A stretch of 64,000 nt of DNA from contig CM075860.1 of NCBI GenBank assembly GCA_037975125.1, positions 45,419,673 through 45,483,672 of the forward strand, in the 5' to 3' direction. Of the stretch, positions 1 through 17,599 are shown in pieces (positions within the stretch are counted from its first letter, which is position 1; each line of letters begins with the position of its first letter). The notes beneath the pieces are model-generated. The model was not told where the DNA came from and ran no database searches. It saw nothing but the letters and a program-made list of their open reading frames with translations. Origin of the DNA: Latrodectus hesperus. Taxonomy: Eukaryota > Arthropoda > Arachnida > Araneae > Theridiidae. Both the position numbers and the translations under genes were made by a program.

Positions 1-785
1 TAAGTCAAAGATAAAATTAATTTTATTTTGAAATCATGGAAATTATTTGTATCAAAATTAATTGCTATAAGAATATGATTTAATTTCAAATGTAAAAGAA
101 TATTTATTGTAAAAAAGTCTTTCAAATGTAAAAAAGTTTTATTGAAATTTAGAAACTACTTATAGACATTTGTTATTTACCAATTTATAGAAAATGCTTA
201 CAATATAATGATATATAATCAATCCTGTTGTTTATCACTCTAAGATAGATTTTTTACATTAGATTAGATTTTAAGAAGTTTCTTTTGGTATAAAGCTTTA
301 AATCACTAAATTTATTTGTTAATGCTAACCTATGGCCAAGTTTCACATATTAACGCTAATAACAAAAAATAAATCTAATTAAAAATAATATATATCAAAA
401 ATATACAAAAGAAATTACCAACATTGCTCTTTAGGATGGCTACTGGTTTTTAATTACTTCATAATAATCGTAGATTATTAATATTATGGATTCAACTTAA
501 AAAACAATGTAACAAACTAAAGTGAAATTTAATATTAAAGTTAATTCATATTATTTAAAATAGATTATTATTTGCAATGCTTATTTTGACTTATTTTAAG
601 AACACAAAGTAAAAATTTACTTCGTAATAACAATGTGATAGAATTAAATAAACAGACATTCTAAAGATATAAACTTTATATTTATTCAAAAGAATTGATA
701 GTACTTACTAAATTATTCTGTTAAAAATAATGTTATTATTCAAGATCTTAAATAAACATTCAGAAAAGATAAATAATATTATGAT

Positions 786-950
786 TTTCAAATATGGCCG
801 CCACGCATGCGTAAACCTATTAATAAGTCTGCGCATGATTTTACTTTCCTTCAATCTGAATGGTAAATGCTTCAGCTGCCGTCCAGCGACCACTCTGTCA
901 GCGGCCGACGACGGTGTCGTTCAAAATATGCGGTCGGAAAAACAGTGACC
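786..950 (+). promoter_or_regulatory. CpG-containing promoter-like patch
   Basis: In otherwise AT-rich DNA this stretch carries several CpGs, a YY1-like AATATGGCCGCCA at about 791, and two NRF1-like half sites (CGCATGCG and TGCGCATG) within 50 bases, followed by a GC-rich tract to about 930. Such motifs are typical of housekeeping promoters in animals. A possible splice donor (AATGgtaaat) follows at about 859. No linked coding exon was found, so promoter function is inference only. Confidence 0.2.
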
Positions 951-1163
951 GTTTCATGTATAAGTTACTGGGCACGGACTGCTGAAAAAATCTGGTATAA
1001 AGTGAGTTACCAATGAAACTGGTAAATGGCCACTGTAATACCATTGTGTGAGCCTCAGCTACTAGGGTATTCTCTGCAGCGTTTATCAGCCAAATTTCCC
1101 AGAGAGTTGGTTTTTTAAATAATTAGAAATTTAATGCATCACAGGAATTTTAATTATTTAATG

Positions 1164-1201
1164 ACTGTTTTTGTTGGCATATACGTGCCAACAAAAACAG
1201 T
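1164..1201. repeat. perfect 16-bp inverted repeat, 6-nt spacer
   Basis: The arm ACTGTTTTTGTTGGCA at 1164-1179 is followed by the spacer TATACG and the exact reverse complement at 1186-1201. It would form a tight hairpin or cruciform. It is too short for a normal miRNA precursor. It may be a snap-back replication scar. Confidence 0.85.
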
Positions 1202-2414
1202 ATTATATTTGCGATACATATTTCTCCCCATAGCTTTTAATTTACAAAGCTGTGATAGTAAATAAATCATCCTCATCAGAAAATATTGGATATGTGCTTT
1301 TCTTCTCTTTAAAAAAATATCGAACACTGTTTTCAGAGTATATCGTTAAAATCCGATCTCAGAGAAAGGTAAAGTAAAAATAAAACGAAGTACTGCCACA
1401 AAATAAAGATTGGTCTAAATAAATATGTACCCTTCATAGTACTTAAAAATTAATACAAAATTTTAATTATTATCATAGATTATCCATTTTTCGCTTGCTT
1501 ATAATTAAATTATTGTTTTCTTTTGCTTACAAATTAACGATTGTTTGAAAATCAGACAGTAATGTATACGCATTTATGTGCGCTTAATTTCATTTGAAGA
1601 TATCATTCAAAAGGTGATTATTATTCCGCGCGCGCGAATAGTATAGCATTAAATACAACACAAACTTTTCGCATGCGTTTTCCACCAGAACAAAAGAGGT
1701 GACAATTTTACCTTTCTAATGAAACAGTTCACTTTTATTTTGACAATTGAAATAGTTAAATATTTAAAGGCAATTCTAGCCTTGTCGAAAATTATATAAA
1801 TCAAATACCTTTATATTTTCCCCAGAAATTAACCAAACTGAAATGCTTAGTACTTCATAATGATATCAAGGTTCACAAAATTAACTTTTATATGTTAAAC
1901 GTAAATTTTAAAATTCAGATATCTCAGCTTGAAATTTTAAACACTTGTAATTAAAAATTACCCATAATAACTACTCTATAATAATCATTCCTCTCCCACA
2001 TATATTTATTTTTGGATATTAACTGTGTTTATTAATAAATTTTTCGATTAAGAAAATATTCACGAAGCTTTTGTATCGTTGCCTGTTTTGATTGGATCCT
2101 ATTTAGAACCACCTCTTCGCCAAGAGTAATAAACAAGAAAAGAAGCCACCCGGTCTATTGCCAAGAGCAACAATTCCAAGAAAGATTCTAATAAAATTTC
2201 TTTCTTAATTCTTAAAACGATGCTATACATGTATAAAATATATTTCTTGCTTTAGTATTTAAATGAAAGAAACTGTGATTAATTTCTAATTTCACATTGG
2301 ACACATGTTAACATTGCATTAACACGCGTTTCCCTACTTTCTGTTGTCATTATGTTGTTGGCAGAATAAAGAATTCAATGCCTGTCTTTAATTTCTTGAC
2401 GACCAATGAGCTTA

Positions 2415-2469
2415 AAAATCCCTTTAGCTTAAAATACTTTTCATTATTTCATGAAGCTAAAGGGATTTT
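2415..2469. repeat. 16-bp perfect foldback, 23-nt loop
   Basis: AAAATCCCTTTAGCTT at 2415-2430 is matched by its exact reverse complement at 2454-2469, giving a 55-nt foldback. No flanking target duplication was noticed. It could be a miRNA-like hairpin, a tiny MITE relic or a template-switch scar. Confidence 0.8.
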
Positions 2470-2639
2470 GTTTAAATAACCTAAACATAAATTTTAAGAG
2501 AGCAATTAGTTTTGGTTTAACATTATTTAGGACTTTAAATATTGAAAATTTTAAAAAAGGCAATGTAAATCACTTGATTAAGGTTAAAATAGGCAGTATG
2601 GTTATAAGTCTACAAGTGATAAAAACAGCATTTATATAA

Positions 2640-2699
2640 AAATTTGGTGATATTTTCTGTGATCAAAAGAATTCACAAAAGTAATTTATCACCAAATTT
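2640..2699. repeat. 60-nt foldback with 13-bp perfect stem
   Basis: AAATTTGGTGATA at 2640-2652 pairs with its exact reverse complement at 2687-2699. The inner segment, which contains CTGTGA and TTCACA, can extend the pairing imperfectly. The length resembles a miRNA precursor, but nothing proves transcription. Confidence 0.7.
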
Positions 2700-3542
2700 A
2701 AATTGATGTGTTGGCAAGGAAACTTAAAATTACGATGTATTACAGATAAAATTTTAACTAACGATATTTTTATTTTGTACTGTTTGGGTTTCCAAACTAG
2801 CATTTAATATGAATGCCTTGTAATACTCACCTTCATTGATCTCATTATTTTTTACAAACCTTTAGATCAGGGTAAAATTAAAAAATTTCATATATTTTCG
2901 ACAGGGTTAAATGCTTAACTATTTCCTTAAAATAAAAACTAATTTTTTTTAAATCCATGTATGTTAGAAAATTAAAATAAGATAATTAACTTTTTGTACT
3001 TTTTCATTGTTAGATGTGTTTAATGAATAAATTTAATTATTTTTCAATTCTTACTATTAGTACATACTCTCCCTGCATATGTTTGTGTATCATGCTCAAA
3101 TTTTCAATCGGTAATAAATACTTTTTATTCATCTTGTCAAAATCAAATGCACTTTCTTAAGCTTGTAGTGACTGACACTTGATGTTAATACAGTTTTTTT
3201 AAACATTAATTCATTACTTAATGTAATTATTTTTAGTTTTATATAGGAAAAAAAAATACACTATTGTGTAGTGATACCATCTGATTGCTTGCACATATCT
3301 CACATTCTTAAATTTATTCATTTTTATTATATTATAAATCAGTTTATCATTACCTTTAAAAATTCCCTTTGAGGTTTTGAAAGAAATTTGAGAGAGATGG
3401 AAAATGCTTAAGTGTGAGAGAATTCTTTCTGTCTCAAAAAAATGATCTTATAGAAAATATAATCTCTTATAAAAAATTGCATAGTTACTTAAGGGATTTT
3501 CTGCAATATTCTGAAAAAAGATATTTCTTTTGGCATTTCAAA

Positions 3543-3582
3543 GTTGGTAGAGCGCCAGAGTAAGATCTTCATGTTCCAAAAT
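3543..3582 (+). other. tRNA-like fragment (A-box half)
   Basis: GTTGGTAGAGCGCCAGAGT followed by AAGATCTTCATGTTCC resembles the D-arm to anticodon-arm half of a tRNA. No acceptor stem or matching B box was found downstream. It is best read as a tRNA relic or the head of a decayed tRNA-derived SINE, not a working tRNA gene. Confidence 0.25.
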
Positions 3583-4199
3583 GACAATGCGATATTTAAT
3601 AAATGAAAAGTAACTAAAATAAATTTTTCTTTATTGGCTTAAGTAAGAATTGACTTTAATATTTTTATATGACTTGTTTATTGAAAATTCTTAAATTTTT
3701 TGTCAGGTTCTTAATTTTAGTACCTAAAAATAATTCCAAATTCTTAAATAAATTAAAATGTTATTAGATTATAACCTTGTAAAATGGTGTGCTTTATTCT
3801 ACAATCAATGCATTTTATAATTGTGAAATTTTATTTAAAATTCATTCGTTTATCTTTAAGCAAATTTTCAGGAAAATAATGTGTGTTCATTTTATTACAA
3901 TGTTATAAAATTTCAGACAGCTAATTTTTTTCTGCTATTGCATAGCTTACTCTCTTAATGTAAAAGTATAAGCAAAAATAACTTTGGATGGAAAAATATT
4001 TTGAACTGAAAAACGCAGAAATGGTTTTTATTTAAGAAAATTATTTTGCGGTATAGTTAATTTTCTTCCAGCAATTTTTATCCTATTCCCAATGTTTACA
4101 TTTATTCAGCTTAAAATAACTGGAAAATGTAATGAACTAAAAAATGGTTACATTCTGTATCAATTCACATTTTTCAAATAAAAGCAACATATATCGTTT
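3583..4199. other. AT-rich spacer, nothing recognised
   Basis: No open frame, repeat or RNA gene could be supported in this stretch. Confidence 0.5.
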
Positions 4200-4211
4200 A
4201 AATAATTACAT

Positions 4212-4370
4212 GTGTGCTCCAACGAGGCTAGTCCTCAACACCTACTAGAGTGCACTCAATTCTCGATGGAGGAGCTCCTTGGAGACCACCTCCTTTTTCT
4301 TGATTTTTGAGAGTGCATGGGCTCATGGATCTGGTGTAACTCCGCTACTCTGGATGGGATTTGTAACAAC
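4212..4370 (+). mobile_element. 5'-truncated non-LTR retrotransposon tail
   Basis: A GC-richer 159-bp segment ends in GTAACAAC and is bracketed by a 12-bp direct repeat, AAATAATTACAT, at 4200-4211 and 4371-4382. A short 3'-end fragment with an AAC-type tail between exact target duplications is what abortive target-primed reverse transcription leaves. The parent family cannot be named. The AAC tail recalls the 424-bp insertion at 28909-29332. Confidence 0.65.
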
Positions 4371-4689
4371 AAATAATTACATTTGTAATATTTTAAATCA
4401 AAATACACTTAAACATGGTTGGTTTACTACACTTAAATAACACTATTCACTCTTTAAACTTTATTTCTATTATGACCTCTTTGGAATAAAAATAAGTTAT
4501 TTAAAAATACCAAAATGTATATGAATAGATAAAAAGAAAGCAATTATTTTTTTTTAACTTACTTCGTTAAATGCCTCATTAAATACTTTGTTAAATACGT
4601 TAAATACGATTGTAGAATGTGAGACAAACGAAAATTTCAAATTATGGAAGCAATAAACAAAAGTAATTACAGTTGCATTTAATTACCTA

Positions 4690-5040
4690 CTTTTAATATG
4701 TGTCCAGATAACACCCATCATGAATGTTTTAATTACATCCACTATAGACGTCCAAATTACATCAATACAAATACAATATAGAAATTACGTCTATTACAGA
4801 TCCAAATGTTAATACTCCAAAATTCTTCCATCGTGGATGTCAATCCAACATTCATATGTAGTCCACAGAAGACCACCCAGCTCACATCTTATCATGGACG
4901 TCTTTATGACATCCAAAAGATATCCATGACGTCTTTTGGACTCTATGGATCTTAAATAGACATAGGTGGTTGTATGGAATATTTTCTTAAGTGCTCTATT
5001 AAAATTCTGTTTGAAAATGCCTATTTCCTCCACCTCCAAA
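4690..5040. repeat. degenerate repeat of GACGTC/ATCCA words
   Basis: Words such as CATCCA, GACGTCC, GGATGTC, GGACGTC and GACATCC recur on both strands through about 300 bases. An 8-bp inverted pair, CCAAAAGA and TCTTTTGG, lies near 4914-4940. This looks like a decayed tandem or palindromic repeat, not coding sequence. No family is recognised. Confidence 0.35.
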
Positions 5041-7270
5041 TTTTTAGATAGTTGCTATCATTTAGAAAAAGCCAAATTACACCTATTAGGATTGCTGACA
5101 CTGAATTCCCATATCTTCATCATCCTCATTTAGATAAAAATAAAATCACTGCCATTGACAATAAAGATTATTTTCAACCACAATAGTTTCTAATACTTCT
5201 TGATAAAATAAAACTCATAATTATCATATACCAAATTATATTATTTTAAGTAAAAATATAAGAACAGTTTTTCATTCATTCCACACTTTGCAAGAATAAT
5301 GAACTGAAAGGGAAAGAATTAAGCGAAATTTAGTGTGTAATATTGGTATGTATAAATGATTTCAATATCTTAACAAAAGTATCATTCATTATGTTAACGT
5401 AAATATAGCAATTTTTGCATGCAAATATATGAAGTGATCTAGTTTGGCTTTGAGGTATTCAAATTCTATATGCTAATTTGAGAAAAATTCACTAGCGTTG
5501 TTTCCAGACAGTAGTATCAGACTGTAGTTCTTAATACGCTAACAGAATAATGATCCAACTTGTTTCTTTTCTACAAAATTGATAATCTAGTGAAAAAAAC
5601 TCTTTAAGAAGGGGTTTCTATTTGACTTAGCCTATCAGTAAAATGAGATGTCACACGTGACCAGGCACCATCTTGTTGAGTGATGAGGAAGTGGATTTCT
5701 TTAGTAGAGATATACTTGAAAATGTAGAGATGATCTGGCAAAACTAATTTTTACCTGTGGAAAAATAGATTACACGTCTTCTATGAATTATCTCCACATA
5801 AAAACTCGTGTCGAAAGAGTTTGAAGTCATTCCACACAGTAACCAGAATTCGAACAATGAACTGGTTTAATTAAAAGGGTTCTCGATTAAAAACGATGCC
5901 TGTGATTTGAAGCAGTCTCGGTTATCTATGTTCAAAGCTGTCCTCAAATAAAGGGACTCCTTGTTACCCAGTTGCACGACTACGCCTACTTTCCGAGAAG
6001 CATGTTACAGCCTAAATTCCAGGAAATGTTGAAGAATGTGAGAGGGGCTTTGTATTTCTGCATGCATACCTGTCAGAGCAGATGCTTGGGAGCATCTCAA
6101 TATTCTTTCTTTGGGAAACGAGAACACAGCCACTTAGTTTTAAAATTGTCCTTAGGGAAGACGATTTGTGATAAATGTTAAGAACCTTACACCGGTCTGC
6201 TAGTTCTTCAGATAAATGGCGTAAAACAAAGACTATTTAAGGAGTGGGTCATTCAATCCGCATGCGTTTGACGATTGTCTCTATCACTACTTCTCCTGCC
6301 CCTCATGATGTCCCACTCGCTTCTATATCAGTCTGTATATCCATACAAATACAGCAATGTGACTTCTATCGACTTCCATCAGTTTATCTTTAAGAGTTAT
6401 CAATAAAGAAAATACAGTGTTCAAAACCAACATCTCCCAAGCGCTACTTATGTGCAACAACGAGGTATGAACTCTCATGCCTTTTTATGACATACATAAT
6501 AAACCTTTCGCAAATCAAATTATTTTCATATCCATATATTGCAAAGATGAATGTTAATTTCCATAGTAGTAGACACTATATCATGGTGTGTCATTTTATT
6601 TTATTTACGTATTGTTTTACCATGAGATTGTGTTTTAGTGATTATTTCTTTTTTGTTCATTGTGACGCACTGTGTTATTCTAGATACCATCTTATTATTC
6701 CATAATATACCACAATATATGTTTTACAGTTACAGGAAGGCAGCTAAAAGTGAAAGTTAGTTAATAACAATGAGTTGATATTTGAGTCTAACAACTATAT
6801 TTTTATCCGTTTAATAAATGCTGGTAAAATAAATTAAAGTTAAAGCTGTTAGTGAAGGAGAAGTACTCTTAATAATTTACCATTTTTCGAAATAAGCTTT
6901 CAAGCATATGAATTATTGAAGTTATCAATTTTAGCTTAAGCATGAAATTAATATAACACTATAAAATAATTACTGCCATTAAATTTAGTTTTTATCAAAT
7001 TGAAGGTAATACAATTTTACTAATAAATGATCACCAAAATACATTTTGGGAACATACAGATAACGAAATTAGGATAGTTTCTTATAATCACACTAACATC
7101 AGCAAAATGGCAATTTAACACATTGAATGCTTCATGAACACATGATATCACACTAGACGTAGCGCAAATATAATTGCCAGTCTTGAATTTAGACAGTATT
7201 CCATTAATTGCCTTTTGATAGTTCTTTTAACAACGAGTAGTTAACAGTTCTTAAATCAGCGTTAGTTCTA
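5041..7270. other. non-coding spacer
   Basis: The short open frames here (5972-6181 and 6487-6705, plus strand) have no recognisable domain, signal or splice support. Slightly GC-richer patches near 5620-6010 may be old repeat material. Confidence 0.45.
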
Positions 7271-7274
7271 AGGA

Positions 7275-7540
7275 TGTTTTAAAATGTTTTACATCCACTG
7301 CGTAAATTACCTTCAAACAGGATTTTTGAAAGATGGGGAGCATAGTCATGTGTCACAAAGAAGGAAACAGGGAAAATTCCCTAGTTCCCACACCGATAGA
7401 CATGCATGTAGATAGACCAGCTGCTCTTGACAACCAGGTTTAGGCTGCCCAGCGGCCTGAGTCTGTTGTAAGGTATTTTAGTATCCACTGCGTATACTGA
7501 CTTCCGATATTACTTTTTGAAAATAGTAAGCCGTATTTCT
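7275..7540 (-). repeat. two diverged copies of a SINE-tail-like unit
   Basis: The segments around 7285-7340 and 7477-7530 share the words ATCCACTGCGTA, then a TTACCTTC or TGACTTC-like block, then TTTTTGAAA. The same ATCCACT-containing module recurs inside the SINE relics at 27770-28520, so these are probably fragments of that dispersed family. Confidence 0.4.
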
Positions 7541-7819
7541 AAATCGTCAAGAAGGGAGCTTGGGAAACCTGCAAGCATCCACCTCGATAGAAACCATCAA
7601 AAAAATCTGTGGTCGTCAGAAAGATTCCATACATCTTGATCCAGTATTTAGCTTTTTTCTTAAGCACCTGAGAATCACATGTTTTTTTTTCAATATAGAT
7701 TTCTAGTTAAAACCTTTTAGAAGTTTGTCAAATAATTTTGAACTTTATTACATTTAATAAATTGCTTTTAATTAACTATAATTTACATATCCTTATTTTC
7801 CTTGCATATATATACGAAT

Positions 7820-14102
<6,283 letters not shown>

Positions 14103-14117
14103 CTTTGTCACTGGACA

Positions 14118-14123
14118 TTTATT
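14118..14123 (-). terminator. possible polyadenylation signal AATAAA
   Basis: AATAAA read on the minus strand lies about 190 nt downstream of the stop codon of the secreted-protein gene. It is the first canonical signal noticed after the stop. The assignment is positional only. Confidence 0.35.
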
Positions 14124-14311
14124 TTTTCCATTTCAACTACATATTAATTTCTATAATCTAGCCATTGTTTTCATGGAGTAGATATTTCCCTTTAAATACC
14201 TTACTTTGAGAAAAATGAAACTAACTTAGTGAAAACTTAAAAATGTTTAACTTTAATCTAATAGGAGATATTTTGTAGAAATAATTTAAAATTACCAGTA
14301 GTGCTGATCCT

Positions 14312-14388
14312 TCATCGTCTCCCATAGTAAGGCAGCTGGGGCATTTGAGGACCGTAGGGAAACATGTTTCCGGGAAATCCTGGGAAAC
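14312..14388 (-). CDS. secreted Gly/Pro-rich protein, exon 2 (last coding)
   Basis: On the minus strand TATATTTCAAG forms a 3' splice acceptor and the exon begins at 14388. Joining it to the exon ending at 17367 splits a Gly codon (phase 1) and keeps frame through FPGFPGNMFPYGPQMPQLPY and a terminal YGRR, ending in TGA at 14314-14312. The Gly/Phe/Pro-rich continuation matches the composition of exon 1, which supports the join. A second donor-like CTGgtaatt follows the stop at 14296/14295, so a 3'UTR intron is possible. What the C-terminal tail does is not known. Confidence 0.75.
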
Positions 14389-14758
14389 CTTGAAATATAA
14401 AAAGACAATTATCGCCAGTGGAATAAACTGCTTATTTTTAAATCAAACTAGAGTAAGAAATAGCATTGATAGGAGTACCAAGATACTTGGTGCTTACATC
14501 TAAAGCGAAAAATTAAAATGGCAGCACTTAGCAAATTGTTTTTTTCTTAATTATTATAACCATCTTTTACTATTTACTTCCAATTGTTATAACACATATT
14601 TTAAAATACAATTATTTTTCATTGTTAAAGATTGTTTTTATAATTTGAGTAGAAAATTTTATTACCAGTGATTTAAGAAAAAAGGCCTCTTTAATGAGAT
14701 TCTGCAAATAACTTTTTAATGTGTTTGGTACTTAATTTCATTCATAATTTATAGTAGC

Positions 14759-14894
<136 letters not shown>

Positions 14895-14945
14895 ATAAAG
14901 ATAAAAGGATTTTTATGTAGATATATGTAGATTTACTGTTTATAT

Positions 14946-16561
14946 CATGGGTGTCTAAACTATGACCGTTCGTGGGCCGCATGGCAAAAAAAAATTTTGC
15001 TGGGCCGCACATACCTTATTTTTTCAAAAAATTAAAATAAAAATTAACTCTATGTAGTTTTATTAAATTAAATTAACTTCTTTTTATAATATTTTTTTTA
15101 TTTTTAATTTGATATGTATAGGTACAAATTTATTTTAAATTTGTAAAAGTTTCGTTTCATTTAGTTTGGATTTCATAAAGATGGAAAAAATAAACAAATT
15201 AATGAGATGGATGAATTTGCTTTTGTCGAACAAGCGAATCCTGATCGGGTTCAATAGACGAGGTTGCAATTCTTAATGCATTTTCAAGATGTTTGTCGGT
15301 AATCTTTGTCCTATTTTTGTTTTTTGTATGCTTCATTCTTGAAAATAGTTGTTCACAAATATAGGTACTACCAAAAGCTCAAACATTAATAAAGCATGAT
15401 TGTGAAAATTAGGATATTTATCGCGGGGTAGGTAATCTTTATAAAACTCCAGTAAAGAAACATTTCCAAAATTTTCTTTCAGTTGAATGTCACTTTGCAG
15501 TTCAATGCATTCCATTTGAAGATTTGAAGGTAATTTATTTATTTCTAGAGAAAATAGAATAGAAAATATGTTAAAATACTCTTCATTTTTTCGAAAATCT
15601 TGAAATCTACTTTCAAACTCTTGAATTAAATCAAAAATTAATGCAGCATATTTTGTGCAACTCACAGTTTTATGTGCAGCCAAAGTAGTGAAATGCGTCA
15701 AATCTTTAACTTTTATTTGATTGTGCCAAAATTTCAACTTTCTTTCAAACGCTGTTATTGTTTGGAACATATTATTAATAAATTGATTTTTTCCTTGAAG
15801 TTTCAAATATAAATCATTCAAATGCTCTGTTAAGTCTACTAAAAAAGCTAACTCTGAAACCCAATCTTCGTCTTCAAATTCAGTCACAGGTTTCCCTTTT
15901 GATTCCATAAATATTTTTATTTCAGTTCTTAAATCATAAAATCTTTTGAGCACATTCCCCTTACTGAGCCATCTTACTTCTGTATAATAAATAACATCTG
16001 CAAATTCAGTGCCCATTATTTTGAGAAACTCTTGAAATTGTCTATGATTAAGGTCCTTTTGCTCTTGTGAAGTTGATGGTTTTTATAACAACGCTTAACA
16101 CACTTTCCATTTTTAAAATTTTTCCACTGTGAGGACTCACTTTGGCCAAAAATTAAAATACAATTAAATATACTGCATGCAAATTTGACCAGGGAAGAAC
16201 AATGCAGTGCAGCACTGTATTGTACTAAACCTGGGAAAATTTATTGCTTCTACGTAGTATTCTTACACCGGGATACTATTACAACGGGGGGATGCAACGG
16301 TTGGAGGAAATCATCGGAAACGAAAATCTACATTTTCGGGCGTTTTGGTATTTTGAGTACCCCTAAGAATTCAAGCCTCGGTATTCAAAGGGTTAAAGAG
16401 TTAAATTTTTATTTCATAATAAATGTCAGAGCAAATCGATTACATATGAAAAATATTGCAAAATTAATTTTTTTAATAAAAATGTGTAAATTTAAATATT
16501 TTCATAATTTGCGTTTGGGCCGCATTTTAAAGGCTTTTGGGCCGCACTTTAGACAAGCATG
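14946..16561 (-). mobile_element. hAT transposon with 8-bp target duplication
   Basis: GTTTATAT at 14938-14945 is repeated exactly at 16562-16569. Between them lie imperfect terminal inverted repeats: CATGGGTGTCTAAACT at the left and CATGCTTGTCTAAAGT at the right (read inward), 13 of 16 matching. Both subterminal regions carry GGGCCGC or GCGGCCC words, as is common in hAT (Charlie-like) ends. The 1,616-bp interior holds a decayed C-terminal half of a hAT transposase on the minus strand. The DNA-binding BED finger and N-terminal half of a full transposase are absent, so this is a deleted, non-autonomous copy. It lies in the intron of the secreted-protein gene, in the same orientation. Confidence 0.88.
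15199..16110 (-). pseudogene. hAT transposase C-terminal remnant
   Basis: The frame begins with MESVLSVVIKTINFTRAKG and shifts after one extra base near 16058. It then runs open for 227 codons (15333-16016) through YYTEVRWLSKGNVLKRFYDL and AFLVDLTEHLNDLYLKLQGK. These blocks resemble the GTF2IRD2/ZBED-type branch of hAT transposases. A second frameshift near 15375 separates it from a typical hAT dimerisation tail (STYICEQLFSRMK, then NRTKITDKHLENALRIATSS), which ends in TAA at 15199. The two frameshifts and the missing N-terminal half (BED zinc finger and first catalytic region) make it inactive. Identification rests on remembered family motifs. Confidence 0.82.
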
Positions 16562-16569
16562 GTTTATAT

Positions 16570-17340
16570 AAACATTTATTATTTGTCTTTATTTACCATA
16601 TAAGTGAGATGACAACGAAACTCCAAATCTCGACTAAGTAGAATTGATCACTTATCAAAATGAATTTTTTCTCAAGCAATGTAGTTACAACTATCGAAAT
16701 AGATTGCAGGTTAAAGATAAACGAATGGTTTAAAATTAATTTAAAATAGTGATTTTTTTCACGAGAATTATTAATTTAAATTATGTACAAATACGGTCAA
16801 AATTGCAGATAATATTGAATACAAAATTAGCGCAGTTTTTAAGTTCTGTCATATGTTTAATTTCATACTTAATATTTTTGTCAAAAGTATGAAACATTAA
16901 AAATATCATTAATTAAATTTACATTTTTTATTTTTTGCGAACAAAAGTAGTCTTCAAATTATGGAATAAAGTCAACTTTTAGCTCTATTTTTGTTTAAAA
17001 ATGAAATAATTTATGAAAAAATTTCGTAAAAGGAACACATAGTTTTTTCATCTTAATTTCTTAATTCATTCAATTCTTATTTATACATTTAGTATAAGAA
17101 TTCAGCTTTAAGATTGGTTTAAGCTTTAAGATGCTTTTAATTTGAACTACACTTCTCTCTTAGTTAGTTCGTGTATAGTCTTAGATCATATTTTTCTTTT
17201 GTCAAAAAGTTTTATTCAAAATTTAGTTTAAAATTATTCAGTTTAAAACAAGTTTAAAATTATGTAAAAATAAGTGTTTTTTTTATTTATAGAGTACAAA
17301 GTTAATTAAATTTCACTTTTAAGCATCAAAACGGATACAT
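16570..17340. other. intron sequence of the secreted-protein gene
   Basis: AT-rich filler between the hAT element and the exon at 17367. Nothing further is recognised. Confidence 0.6.
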
Positions 17341-17366
17341 TCATAAGAATGAAGCGAAATAGTTAC

Positions 17367-17592
17367 CAAACTGTCCGAAATTCGTGTTCCATCCTCCTGG
17401 GCCACCTGTTCCCGAGAAGACCTGTCCGTTGCCCCCAGCTGCAGCGACGGCCCCGTTCCCGTTGGGGTCATTGTTGCTGACGCACTTGTAGATGCCGTCG
17501 CTGCCCCAAAAGCAGGACTGGGAGGAGGAGGCGCCCCGGCAGAGGTCGCTCGCCGCCAGGCAGACGGCCAGACAGAGCAGGATGCGGTGCAT
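17367..17592 (-). CDS. small secreted Gly-rich protein, exon 1 (signal peptide)
   Basis: This exon starts at ATG 17592 in a good context (CACCATGC). It encodes a typical signal peptide (MHR then ILLCLAVCLAASDLC, with likely cleavage near RGA/SSS), then a short region with two cysteines (SCFWGSDGIYKCVSNN), then Gly/Asn/Ala-rich sequence to GWNTNFGQF. The donor G/gtaact at 17367/17366 joins exon 2 at 14388 in phase 1, giving a 100-residue protein. Reading through the donor would give only GNYFASFL before a stop. The exon is much more GC-rich than its surroundings, as expected for selected coding sequence. A pyrimidine-rich CCCCGCAG acceptor lies 7 nt before the ATG, so a non-coding first exon is likely. 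The roughly 3-kb intron contains a (TA)n array and a hAT element. The family is not recognised. A silk-associated, cuticle or other secreted structural protein is possible by composition only. Confidence 0.8.
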
Positions 17593-17599
17593 GGTGCGT

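Larger units (their letters stand above)
1..3500. other. AT-rich non-coding DNA
   Basis: No convincing exon is seen. The open frames here are short and low in complexity. Within it lie three precise foldbacks (listed separately) and one small GC-richer patch near 786-950. The rest is poly-A/T-rich sequence typical of intergenic or intronic DNA. Confidence 0.6.

Noticed and set aside
3543..3582. A functional tRNA gene
   Set aside because: Only the D-arm-like half is present. There is no acceptor stem or B box.
16185..16571. 128-codon plus-strand frame
   Set aside because: It is antisense to and within the hAT element, and its end covers the terminal repeat.
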